A stretch of 64,000 nt of DNA from Variovorax paradoxus. Its GTDB lineage: Bacteria; Pseudomonadota; Gammaproteobacteria; Burkholderiales; Burkholderiaceae_C. The stretch spans positions 620,001-684,000 of the forward strand of contig CP063166.1 of the NCBI GenBank assembly GCA_016806145.1, read 5' to 3'. Below are positions 8,612 to 18,963 of the stretch, piece by piece; the first letter of the stretch is position 1, and the number at the start of each line of letters is the position of its first letter. The notes beneath the pieces are model-generated. The model was given only the letters and a program-made list of their open reading frames with translations. It searched no databases and had not been told where the DNA came from. The position numbers and the translations under genes are program-made.

Positions 8612-9997
8612 ATGAGAATCGGCATCCGGACCAAGCTCTTCTTCTTCGTGCTGGTGGCTTGCGCCGCCGTGGTGGTGGTTCAGGCCGGCGCGATGCGCTT
8701 CGTGTTCGCGCGCGGCTTCCTCGGCTACCTCAACCAGCAGGGTCGCGCGCATGTCGAGGAGATGGTGCCGCGCGTGGCCGCGGCCTATGCGGCGCATGGC
8801 GACTGGCAGTTCCTGCGGCAGGATTTCCGCAACTGGATGGAGCTGGTGCTGCCGATCGCGCGCGAGCCCGGCGTGGATCCGGCGCCGCAGCTCGCCTCGT
8901 CCGACCAGACCGGCGCTCTCGCGCGCATCGGCCTGCTCGACGCGCAGCTGCGCCGCGTGGTCGGCAATCCCTCGGTCGGGCCGGACTCGATCCGGCTGCC
9001 GGTGACGGTCGACGGGCGCATCGTCGGCTGGGTGGCGATGGTGCCCTTCGAGGACGTGCTGCCCAAGGACGACGCGCGCTTCCTCGAGCGGCAGTTCAAG
9101 GCGCTGACGCTGATCGGCCTGGGCTCGATCGCGGTGGCGGCGCTGCTGACCTTCGTGCTGTCGCGCGCGCTGCTGCGTCGTGTGCGCGGCATGGCCGGCG
9201 CCACGCAGCGGCTGGCGGCCGGCGACTACGCCTCGCGCATCGAGGTCGGTTCGAACGACGAGCTCGGCCATCTCGCGAAGGACTTCAACCGCATGGCGCA
9301 AACGCTCGAGCACACCGAGCGCGCGCGCCGCACCTTCATGGCCGACATCTCGCACGAACTCCGCACGCCGCTGGCGGTGCTGCGCGCCGAGCTCGAGGCA
9401 ATCCAGGACGGCATCCGCTCGACCACCGCGCAGTCGGTCGACGCGATGCATGCCGAGGTCGGCCGGCTGGGCAAGCTGGTCGACGACCTGCACGATCTTT
9501 CGCTGACCGACATCGGCGCGATGACCTACCGGCGCACGCCGATCGACGTCGCGACCGTGCTGCGCGCGGCGGTCGGCAGCATGCAGGGCCGGCTCGAGGC
9601 CGAGGGCCTCGAGCTGCGCGTGCATATGGCGCCGACACCGCTGTCCCTCAGCGGCGACGAGCGGCGGCTGCAGCAGCTGATCGCGAACCTGCTCGAGAAC
9701 TCGCTGCGCTACACCGACCGCGGCGGCGTGGTGCAGCTGCGCGCCGATCGTCATGAGAGCGGCGTGCGCATCGTGGTCGAGGACAGCGCGCCCGGCGTGC
9801 CGCTCGACAAGCTCGAGAAGCTGTTCGAGCGCTTCTACCGCGTCGAGGGCTCGCGCAACCGAGCGAGCGGCGGCAGCGGTCTGGGCCTCGCGATCTGCCG
9901 CAACATCGTCGAGGCGCACGAGGGCCGCATCGAGGCGCAGGCCTCGCCGTTCGGCGGGCTGCGCATCGTCATCGACCTGCCGGGGATCGATGCATGA
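8612..9997 (+). CDS. baeS: Sensor histidine kinase BaeS
   Basis: This inner-membrane kinase of 461 residues should sense envelope stress and phosphorylate the adjacent regulator. Membrane segments lie at about 7-27 and 165-187 around a periplasmic sensor, followed by a HAMP domain (188-240). The H-box is ADISHELRTPLAVLR with phospho-His at 248. The N-box NLLENSLRYT and G-box GSGLGLAIC are intact. The H-box-to-end region closely matches my memory of E. coli BaeS (AEVGRLGKLVDDLHDLS, SRNRASGGSGLGLAIC). The frame is open upstream to 8462, but MRIGIRTKLF is the natural start. The pair is separated from the efflux genes only by the tRNA. Confidence 0.92.
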   Translation: MRIGIRTKLFFFVLVACAAVVVVQAGAMRFVFARGFLGYLNQQGRAHVEEMVPRVAAAYAAHGDWQFLRQDFRNWMELVLPIAREPGVDPAPQLASSDQTGALARIGLLDAQLRRVVGNPSVGPDSIRLPVTVDGRIVGWVAMVPFEDVLPKDDARFLERQFKALTLIGLGSIAVAALLTFVLSRALLRRVRGMAGATQRLAAGDYASRIEVGSNDELGHLAKDFNRMAQTLEHTERARRTFMADISHELRTPLAVLRAELEAIQDGIRSTTAQSVDAMHAEVGRLGKLVDDLHDLSLTDIGAMTYRRTPIDVATVLRAAVGSMQGRLEAEGLELRVHMAPTPLSLSGDERRLQQLIANLLENSLRYTDRGGVVQLRADRHESGVRIVVEDSAPGVPLDKLEKLFERFYRVEGSRNRASGGSGLGLAICRNIVEAHEGRIEAQASPFGGLRIVIDLPGIDA

Positions 9998-10058
9998 GCG
10001 CCGCGCCGGGCCGTCCCAAGCAAGCTCGCACCGCAGTGCGAAGCACGAAGGTCTTTCA

Positions 10059-10760
10059 ATGAGCATGGGCCTTCAGACCCCGGGCCATGTGCTCGTCGTC
10101 GAGGACGAGCCACGGCTGGCGGCCGTGCTCGGCGACTACCTCGCGGCCGCGGGCTACACGCACCACTGGGTGGCCGACGGCAACGCCGCGCTGCCGGCCT
10201 TCCACGCGCAGCGGCCCGACCTGGTGCTGCTCGACCTGATGCTGCCCGGGCGCGACGGCGTGGAGATCTGCCGCGACCTGCGCCGCATCGGCGCGGTGCC
10301 GGTGATCATGGTCACCGCGCGCGTCGAGGAGGTCGATCGCCTGCTGGGGCTGGAGATCGGCGCCGACGACTACGTGTGCAAACCCTTCAGTCCGCGCGAG
10401 GTGGTGGCGCGCGTGGGCGCGGTGCTGCGGCGGCATCGAACCGCGAGCGCCAGCCCCCTGGCCGCGCCGGCGCCGGTGCCGCTGCGGGTCGACGAAGCCA
10501 CGGGCCGCGCCAGCGTGCGCGGCCGCGAACTCGACCTCACGCCGGTCGAGTTCCGCCTGCTGGCCGTGCTGCATGGCGCGCTGGGCCGTGCCTTCTCGCG
10601 CGACCAGCTACTGGGCCGCATCTACGACGACCGGCGCGTGGTCACCGACCGCACCATCGACAGCCACGTCAAGAACCTGCGCCGCAAGCTCGCCGAGGCT
10701 GGCGGCTCGGAGGACTGGATCAAGTCGATCTACAGCGTCGGCTATCGCATGGAGCTCTGA
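10059..10760 (+). CDS. baeR: Response regulator BaeR (OmpR family)
   Basis: The regulator has 233 residues. The receiver domain has the acidic pocket VVEDE, phospho-acceptor Asp59 in LVLLDLMLP and Lys108 in CKPF. The C-terminal winged helix (about 145-230) contains LDLTPVEFRLL and ends with a typical DNA-binding wing (IYSVGYRMEL). The ATG at 10059 follows AAGG at good spacing; a second ATG at 10065 is possible. It lies 61 bases after baeS. In enterobacteria BaeR activates RND efflux genes, which fits the neighbouring pump, but regulation here is inferred. Its 3' end overlaps the convergent AraC-type gene by 19 bases. Confidence 0.9.
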   Translation: MSMGLQTPGHVLVVEDEPRLAAVLGDYLAAAGYTHHWVADGNAALPAFHAQRPDLVLLDLMLPGRDGVEICRDLRRIGAVPVIMVTARVEEVDRLLGLEIGADDYVCKPFSPREVVARVGAVLRRHRTASASPLAAPAPVPLRVDEATGRASVRGRELDLTPVEFRLLAVLHGALGRAFSRDQLLGRIYDDRRVVTDRTIDSHVKNLRRKLAEAGGSEDWIKSIYSVGYRMEL

Positions 10761-11527
10761 GCGCCCGCTTCGGCGAAGTGCGAGGGCGGTCGGCCCAGCG
10801 TGCGGCGAAACATGGTGGAGAAGGCGGCGGGGCTGTCGTAGCCCAGGTCGAGTGCCACCGTCGTCACCGCTTCGCCGGACGCCAGTCGCGACAGCGCCAG
10901 CAGCACGCAGGCGCGCTGACGCCACTGGCCGAAGGCCATGCCGGTCTCGCGGCCGAAGCGGCGGCTGAAGGTGCGTTCGCTCACATGCAGCCGTGCCGCC
11001 CATTGCGCGGGCGTGGCATGGATGTCGGGCGCGCGCAGGAAGTCCAGGCACAGCGCGGCCAGCGCCGGCTCGCGCGGCAGCGGCAGATGCAGCGGCAATG
11101 CCTCGGCGCGCGCCAGTTCGTGCAGCGCGAGCCGCATCAGCAGGGCGTCGCGGCCCTGGCGCTCGTACTCGGCGGGCACCTCGACGGCCGCCATCAGCAG
11201 CTGGCGCAGCAGCGGCGACACCTCGAGCACCTCGCACTGGCGGCCAGGGCGCGGCGCCTCGCGCGGCTCGATGTAGAGGCTGCGCGTGCTCACGCCGAGC
11301 ATGCGCACGCGATGCGGCTGGCCCGCCGGTATCCATACGCCGCGCTGCGGCGGCACCACCCAGGCGCCGTCGTCGGTGCCGACCTCCATCACGCCGGTCG
11401 CGCCGTAGAGGAACTGCGCGCGCCGATGGCTGTGCGTGGGCAGCAGCTGGCCCGGCGGGTAGTCGGTGCCGATCGCGAGCACCGGGCGGGCGATGGCGTC
11501 GACGGCATCGATCGGGACATTGCGCAT
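10742..11527 (-). CDS. AraC-family transcriptional regulator
   Basis: The protein has 261 residues. The N-terminal cupin-like sensor domain contains LPTHSHRRAQFLYG and WIPAGQPHRV. The C-terminal AraC helix-turn-helix pair (about 165-255) includes TPAQWAARLHVSERTFSRRF and ALDLGYDSPAAFSTMFRR. It is divergent from the TauE/SafE exporter gene (112-base gap), so that exporter is its likeliest target; this is context only. Confidence 0.88.
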   Translation of the reverse strand: MRNVPIDAVDAIARPVLAIGTDYPPGQLLPTHSHRRAQFLYGATGVMEVGTDDGAWVVPPQRGVWIPAGQPHRVRMLGVSTRSLYIEPREAPRPGRQCEVLEVSPLLRQLLMAAVEVPAEYERQGRDALLMRLALHELARAEALPLHLPLPREPALAALCLDFLRAPDIHATPAQWAARLHVSERTFSRRFGRETGMAFGQWRQRACVLLALSRLASGEAVTTVALDLGYDSPAAFSTMFRRTLGRPPSHFAEAGAQSSMR

Positions 11528-11638
11528 GGGGAGAAAGGGTTGGCCGGAACGAAAACATCATTGTCCGGCTTGCGCGGGCGCGCCGCGCGGCACCGGCCTA
11601 TCGTCGAGGCCTGTTTTCGTTCTCCTGGAGTGCCTCTC

Positions 11639-12463
11639 GTGTGGATCTATCTCGTGCTCGCGGTCTTCGGCGGCCTCGCGGGCGTCACCACCGTGCTGTT
11701 CGGTTTCGGTGGCGGCTTCGTCGTGGTGCCGCTGCTCTACCGCGTGCTGCTGCTCGCGCATGGCGAGCACAGCGAAACCGGCCACGCGGCCATGCACATC
11801 GCCGTGGCCACCTCGACCTGCGTGATGATCGTGAGCGCGATGCTCGCCACGCGACGTCACCAGCGCGCCGGCACCATCGACTGGCCGCTGATCCGCCCGC
11901 TGCTCGGCTTCATCGGCCTGGGCGCCATCGTCGGTGCCGCGGCCGCCGTGCGGGCCGATGGCGAATTCGTGCGGCTGGCCTTCATCGTCTACCTGGGTAT
12001 CACCATCCTCGACTGCCTGCTGCGGCCGGGCTTCATCGTGCGCAGCGTCACCGCCTCGGCGGTCGGCGAGCCGCTGTCGCGCGGCATCGCCACCGCGGGC
12101 AGCTTCGTCATCGGCCTGATCGCCGCCTTCCTCGGCGTGGGCGGCAGCGTGATGACCGTGCCGCTGATGCGCCGCCGCGGCATCGACATGACGCGTGCCA
12201 CCGCCATGGCCAACCCGCTGTCGCTGCCCATCGCGCTGGCCGGCACGGCCACCTACATGGCGCTGGCCTGGCGCTCGGGCGCGGCGCTCGAGGGCTGGCA
12301 CCTCGGCTACGTGGACCTGCCGGCCTTCGCCGCGCTGGTCGCGGGATCGCTGCTGGGCGTGCGCGCCGCCGCGCCGCTGATCGGCCGCCTGCCCGACCGC
12401 GTGCATGCCTGGGGCTACCTCGCGCTGCTGGTGGCGGTGCTGCTGGGCATGCTGCTGCGCTGA
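11639..12463 (+). CDS. TauE/SafE-family sulfite/anion exporter
   Basis: This 274-residue multi-spanning membrane protein contains two repeats with the family's glycine-rich helices (VLFGFGGGFVVVPLLYR near the start, FLGVGGSVMTVPLMRRRGI in the second half). The start is GTG at 11639, eight bases after CTGGAG; no ATG fits, since the frame upstream runs antisense through the AraC gene. The family exports sulfite, sulfoacetate or other small anions, and the substrate cannot be told here. It is divergent from an AraC-type regulator. Confidence 0.86.
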   Translation: MWIYLVLAVFGGLAGVTTVLFGFGGGFVVVPLLYRVLLLAHGEHSETGHAAMHIAVATSTCVMIVSAMLATRRHQRAGTIDWPLIRPLLGFIGLGAIVGAAAAVRADGEFVRLAFIVYLGITILDCLLRPGFIVRSVTASAVGEPLSRGIATAGSFVIGLIAAFLGVGGSVMTVPLMRRRGIDMTRATAMANPLSLPIALAGTATYMALAWRSGAALEGWHLGYVDLPAFAALVAGSLLGVRAAAPLIGRLPDRVHAWGYLALLVAVLLGMLLR

Positions 12464-12557
12464 GCCGGTTCGCGAAACGCGCGCGTCCTTGTCATCGAAG
12501 TTCGACAGTTGGACGCCGGCGGTTGCGGCGCCGAGCGGGGCCTGCCACCATGGCCGC

Positions 12558-13286
12558 ATGCCTTACCAACTCCATTACTGGCCCACCATCCAGGGCCGCG
12601 GCGAATTCGTGCGGCTCGCGCTCGAGGCCGCCGGTGCCGACTATGTCGACGTGGCGCGCGAGCGCGAGGACCAGGGCGGCGGCGAAAGCGCCCTCGGCCG
12701 CCGGCTCGCCGATCCGCTGCAGACGCGGCCGCCGTTCGCGCCGCCCTTCCTCGTCGACGGCGACATCGTCGTCGGCCAGACCGCCGCGATCCTGCTCTAC
12801 CTGGGGCCGCGCCTGGGCCTGGCCGGCGTCGGCGAATCCGACGGTCTGTGGACGCACCAGCTGCAGCTCACCATCGCCGACGCGGTGGCCGAGGCGCACG
12901 ACACGCACCATCCGATCTCGACCGGCGACTACTACGAGGACCAGCGCGACGCCGCGCTGGCGCGCGCGAAGGCCTTCCGCGAGCAGCGCATTCCGAAGTT
13001 CCTGAACTGGTTCGAGCGCGTGCTGCAGCGCAATCCCTCGGGCGACCTGCACCTGGTGGGCGATGTGCTGACCTATGCCGACCTCTCGCTGTTCCAGCTG
13101 GTCGACGGGTTGCAGTACGCCTTTCCCAAGGCCACCGCGCATGCGCTCGCGAAGACGCCGGCGGTGGCGAAGCTGCATGCCAACGTCCGGCGCCGCCAGC
13201 GCGTGCAGGCGTATCTGCAGAGCCCGCGCCGCATCGCCTTCAACGAGAACGGCATCTTCCGGCGCTATCCCGAGCTGGACGCCTGA
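12558..13286 (+). CDS. Glutathione S-transferase family protein
   Basis: The 242-residue protein has an N-terminal thioredoxin fold (MPYQLHYWPTIQGRGEFVRL) with a cis-Pro motif region at PPFAPPFLVDGD and a helical C-terminal domain (YADLSLFQLVDGL). This layout resembles sigma/nu-type transferases that act on glutathione conjugates or peroxides. It lies 94 bases after the exporter gene and is convergent with the HAD-like gene. The exact reaction is unknown. Confidence 0.85.
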   Translation: MPYQLHYWPTIQGRGEFVRLALEAAGADYVDVAREREDQGGGESALGRRLADPLQTRPPFAPPFLVDGDIVVGQTAAILLYLGPRLGLAGVGESDGLWTHQLQLTIADAVAEAHDTHHPISTGDYYEDQRDAALARAKAFREQRIPKFLNWFERVLQRNPSGDLHLVGDVLTYADLSLFQLVDGLQYAFPKATAHALAKTPAVAKLHANVRRRQRVQAYLQSPRRIAFNENGIFRRYPELDA

Positions 13287-13297
13287 CAAGGCGTGAG

Positions 13298-13798
13298 TCA
13301 ACGCACCAGCGCCGCCGCATCGCGCCATGCCGGCAGCGGCACCAGGCCGGCCATGGCCACGGGCCTGGCCTGCGGGCCGAACAGGTAGCGGTTCGGCACG
13401 ATGCCTTCGAGATGGTCCAGCACGTCGCTGCGGTCGTCGATGAAATGCGTGATGCCCAGTTCGCGGCAGTGGTCGGCCTTCTGCGGACGCTTCAGGCAGA
13501 AGCGCAGGTTGCCGCGCGCCATGCCCGTGCGTTCGAAGAAACGGTGGTGCGCGAGCCAGGCGCGGCTCTTGGCCTGCACGCTCGGTCCGCACTTCGAGAC
13601 CAGCCAGACGCGGCCCTCGAAGCGATCGACCAGCGGCGCGACGGCCTCGAACATGCCTTCGTAGGGCGGCGTGTCGAGCGCGTCCTGCAGCGAGCCGCCG
13701 ATGAAGGCGGTGTCGCCGCCGTCGGCCCGCTCGGCCGCGATCAGCACGCGGCCGATGTCGATGCCCAGGCGCGGGAGATGTTGCGATGCGTTCCTCAT
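13298..13798 (-). CDS. HAD-like hydrolase-type protein of unknown role
   Basis: The 166-residue protein starts with LGIDIGRVLIA, which resembles a HAD motif I in which the second Asp is replaced by Gly. FIDDRSDVLDHL near the end resembles motif IV and VSKCG in the middle resembles motif II. Because the usual DxD nucleophile pair is not intact, phosphatase activity is uncertain. It is divergent from the LysR-type gene, with a palindrome near that gene's start. Confidence 0.65.
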   Translation of the reverse strand: MRNASQHLPRLGIDIGRVLIAAERADGGDTAFIGGSLQDALDTPPYEGMFEAVAPLVDRFEGRVWLVSKCGPSVQAKSRAWLAHHRFFERTGMARGNLRFCLKRPQKADHCRELGITHFIDDRSDVLDHLEGIVPNRYLFGPQARPVAMAGLVPLPAWRDAAALVR

Positions 13799-13874
13799 GT
13801 CGTGTTCCTTTCTTGTTCGTGCGGTGAATCGTAGGAACGAAGGTCATCACCAGGAACTACCGATATGCGATGGG

Positions 13875-13893
13875 CTATCCATAGAATGGATAG
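13875..13893. promoter_or_regulatory. Perfect 8-bp palindrome abutting the LysR start
   Basis: CTATCCAT and ATGGATAG flank a 3-base spacer, ending one base before the GTG start. GATA...TATC (13863-13879) overlaps upstream and could form an LTTR-type contact. The internal TAGAAT (13882-13887) is a possible -10 box only seven bases from the start codon, which would give a leaderless message. It is probably the autoregulatory site. Confidence 0.5.
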
Positions 13894-14787
13894 GTGGACA
13901 TCCCCCGCACCAACCTCGACGCGCTGCAATCCTTCGCCGTGTTCGCCGACACGCTGAACTTCAGCGAGTCGGCGCGCCTGCTGCACATCAGCCAGCCGGC
14001 CCTGCATGCGAAGGTGCGCAAGCTCTCGGAGCAGCTCGACGCCAGGCTCTACCTGCGCGTGGGCAGCGCGCTGCAACTCACCAGCGCAGGCGAGCAGGTG
14101 GCACGCCATGCGCGCGAGCTGCTGCTGCTCAACCAGCGCTTCGTGAAGGGGCTCGCGCAGGGGCAGGAGCAGGCGGTGGTGAGCCTCGCGGCCGGCGAGG
14201 GCGCCTACCTCTACCTGCTCGGCAAGGCGCTGTCGCAGTTCTCGGGGCCGGGTGCGTCGCTGCACCTGCAACTGCTCACGCGCAACCGCGACGCGGCGGT
14301 GCAGGCGGTGCGCGGCGGCCAGGCGCAACTGGGCATCGCGCCGCTGGGCGGCGTGCCGGCCGACCTGCATGCGGTGCGGCTCACGGTGGTCGGTCAGGTG
14401 CTGGTGCTGCCGCGCGCGCACGCGCTGGCCTCGCGCCGTTCGGTGCGACTGCGCGACCTGCAGGGTGCGAACCTGATCGTGCCGCCCGCGGGCCGGCCGC
14501 ACCGCGAGCTGCTCGGCCGGCTGTTGCAGGCCGAGTCGGTGTCGTGGCAGCCCTCGCTCGAAGCCGATGGCTGGGAGCTGATGCTGCGCTTCGCCCAGCT
14601 GGGCTTCGGGCTGACGGTGGTGAATGCCTGCTGCCGCATTCCCAAGGGCCTGGTGGCGGTGCCGCTGCAGGGCTATCCGCCGCTCGAGTACCACCTGTTC
14701 CGCGCGGCCGACCGTCCGCCGTCCGTGCATGCGCAGCGCCTGTGGAATGCGCTGCTCGCGCAGGCCGACCACTGGAAGAACGCATGA
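13894..14787 (+). CDS. LysR-family transcriptional regulator
   Basis: The protein has 297 residues with an N-terminal winged helix (NLDALQSFAVFADTLNFSES, SQPALHAKVRKL) and a substrate-binding effector domain (about 90-295). The GTG at 13894 is the only start that keeps the whole DNA-binding domain, yet no ribosome-binding site precedes it, so initiation may be leaderless. Its stop overlaps the start of kptA (ATGA), so the two are co-translated. Its target could be the divergent HAD-like gene or kptA; neither is shown. Confidence 0.85.
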   Translation: MDIPRTNLDALQSFAVFADTLNFSESARLLHISQPALHAKVRKLSEQLDARLYLRVGSALQLTSAGEQVARHARELLLLNQRFVKGLAQGQEQAVVSLAAGEGAYLYLLGKALSQFSGPGASLHLQLLTRNRDAAVQAVRGGQAQLGIAPLGGVPADLHAVRLTVVGQVLVLPRAHALASRRSVRLRDLQGANLIVPPAGRPHRELLGRLLQAESVSWQPSLEADGWELMLRFAQLGFGLTVVNACCRIPKGLVAVPLQGYPPLEYHLFRAADRPPSVHAQRLWNALLAQADHWKNA

Positions 14788-15335
14788 CGCCCGAGGACGC
14801 GAGCCGGTTCATCGCCTATGTGCTGCGGCATGCGCCCGAGTCCATCGGGCTGGCGCTCGATGCCGAGGGCTGGGCCGAGATCGATGCGCTGCTGGCCGGC
14901 GCGGTGGCCGCGGGCCGCGCGCTCACGCATGCGCAGGTCGTGCAGGCGGTCGATGCCGGCGCGAAGAAGCGCTACGCGTTGTCGGCCGACGGCCGGTGCA
15001 TCCGCGCGCTGCAGGGCCATTCGACGCCGCAGGTCCGCCGCAGCTTCGAACCGGCGGAGCCACCGGCCGTGCTGTTCCACGGCACGGCCACGCGCTTCCT
15101 CGCATCGATCCGCGCCGAAGGCCTGCGGCCCGGCACGCGGCAGCATGTGCATCTGTCGGTCGACGAGGCGACCGCCGTGCAGGTCGGGCAGCGACATGGC
15201 AAGGCGCATGTGCTGCGCGTCGACGCGCTCGGCATGAGGGCGCTGGGCCATGCCTTCCATCGCGCGGAAAACGGGGTCTGGCTCACGGAGGCGGTGCCGC
15301 CGCGCTTCCTGTCGGGCTGGCCTTCGTCCGCCTGA
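14784..15335 (+). CDS. kptA: RNA 2'-phosphotransferase (Tpt1/KptA)
   Basis: The 183-residue enzyme transfers an RNA-internal 2'-phosphate to NAD+, giving ADP-ribose 1'',2''-cyclic phosphate. The family's conserved residues are present: Arg-His in YVLRHAP (15-16), the basic KKRYAL motif near 61-66, HGT at 99-101 and HVHLS at 121-125. The start overlaps the LysR stop by four bases. Bacteria lack the tRNA splicing pathway that makes the eukaryotic substrate, so the natural role is open; coupling to a LysR regulator is notable. Confidence 0.88.
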   Translation: MTPEDASRFIAYVLRHAPESIGLALDAEGWAEIDALLAGAVAAGRALTHAQVVQAVDAGAKKRYALSADGRCIRALQGHSTPQVRRSFEPAEPPAVLFHGTATRFLASIRAEGLRPGTRQHVHLSVDEATAVQVGQRHGKAHVLRVDALGMRALGHAFHRAENGVWLTEAVPPRFLSGWPSSA

Positions 15336-15336
15336 G

Positions 15337-15894
15337 CTACGCGCCCGAGCGCTGGGTGGCCGAGCGCGAACGCGAGCGCTTGCGGGTGGTTCGCGGTTCG
15401 GCGGCGGGCTGCGCCGCGGCGCTGCGCAGGTCCTGGTTGCGCTGGTGCGCGCCCGCGATCACGCGGCGCAGGCCGCGCTCCATCGATTCGAGCTCCGAAG
15501 CCGTCATGTGCTCGTTGAACATCTCGTGGATCAGCTTCTGATAGGGCGGCCACATCTTGCGGCGCAGCGCGCGGCCCTGTTCGGTCAGCACCGCGACGCG
15601 GCCGCGCCCGTCGGTCTCGTCGACCTCGCGCACCACCAGGCCCTCGGCCTCGAGCGTGGTGACGATGCGCGAGATGAAGCTGCGGCTGTAGACCGCGCGC
15701 TCCGCGAGTTCGTGCATGCGCATGCGGCCGTTCGGCGACGCATCGAGCAGCCACAGCACGTCGTACCAGGTCAGCGGCGGCAGGCCTTCCTTGCGGAAGC
15801 TGTCCTCCATGAAGTCGAGCACCAGCACGTAGGCGCTGATGAAGGAGGCCCAGGTGGAGGTGCCGCGCACGGCGGTGGAACGGGGCGTTGCCAT
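15337..15894 (-). CDS. MarR-family transcriptional regulator
   Basis: The 185-residue protein has a MarR winged helix (about 40-130): LTWYDVLWLLDASPNGRMRM, then HELAERAVYSRSFISRIVTT and the wing DETDGRGRVAVLTEQG. The C-terminal 30 residues are Arg/Ser/Ala-rich and probably disordered. It lies 73 bases downstream of aceE on the same strand, so it is probably in the same transcript and may control the aceE/DXS-like divergent promoters. It ends one base from the stop of kptA. Confidence 0.87.
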   Translation of the reverse strand: MATPRSTAVRGTSTWASFISAYVLVLDFMEDSFRKEGLPPLTWYDVLWLLDASPNGRMRMHELAERAVYSRSFISRIVTTLEAEGLVVREVDETDGRGRVAVLTEQGRALRRKMWPPYQKLIHEMFNEHMTASELESMERGLRRVIAGAHQRNQDLRSAAAQPAAEPRTTRKRSRSRSATQRSGA

Positions 15895-15967
15895 ACGGGT
15901 GGAGAGCGCTTTCGGGAGTGATCCTCGATTCTCTCTCCGCCGCGGCCGGCCACCCGGGCGCGCACCG

Positions 15968-18637
<2,670 letters not shown>

Positions 18638-18963
18638 TCGTTGCTCCTTCGTTGTGCGGTTCGTTGTTCGAACGTCGTTCGCATCTCACTGAATTTCATT
18701 ATGTGAATATTAATCGTACGATGCGCAACGGCAATGTATCCCCAGTTCATTGCAAATGCAATTAGTTGTGCTGTAACCTGCTAGACGCCGAGCGAGGTGA
18801 TGCATCAGGAGAAGAAGGCTTGAAAGCCACGATTCGCCGCCATGACCTCGATCGCAACGGATATGTCTACGTGCGATAGCAACTATTTGCGTGACCGATC
18901 CGTCCCCATGCCCATGGCGCCTGCCGGGGCCGAAGACAACCCCTCGAGAACCCTGAGGCATCC
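18638..18963. promoter_or_regulatory. Divergent aceE / DXS-like promoter region with two palindromes
   Basis: No gene is seen in these 326 bases. A perfect 10-bp palindrome ATCGTACGAT (18713-18722) lies between TTGCGC (minus strand, 18723-18728) and CATAAT (minus strand, 18698-18703), a candidate aceE promoter with a 19-base spacer. ATTGCA-AA-TGCAAT (18749-18762) overlaps TTGCAA (18750-18755), a candidate -35 for the plus-strand gene with TGTAAC 16 bases later. Both palindromes are MarR-operator-like in size. The plus-strand leader would be about 180 bases. Confidence 0.5.
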
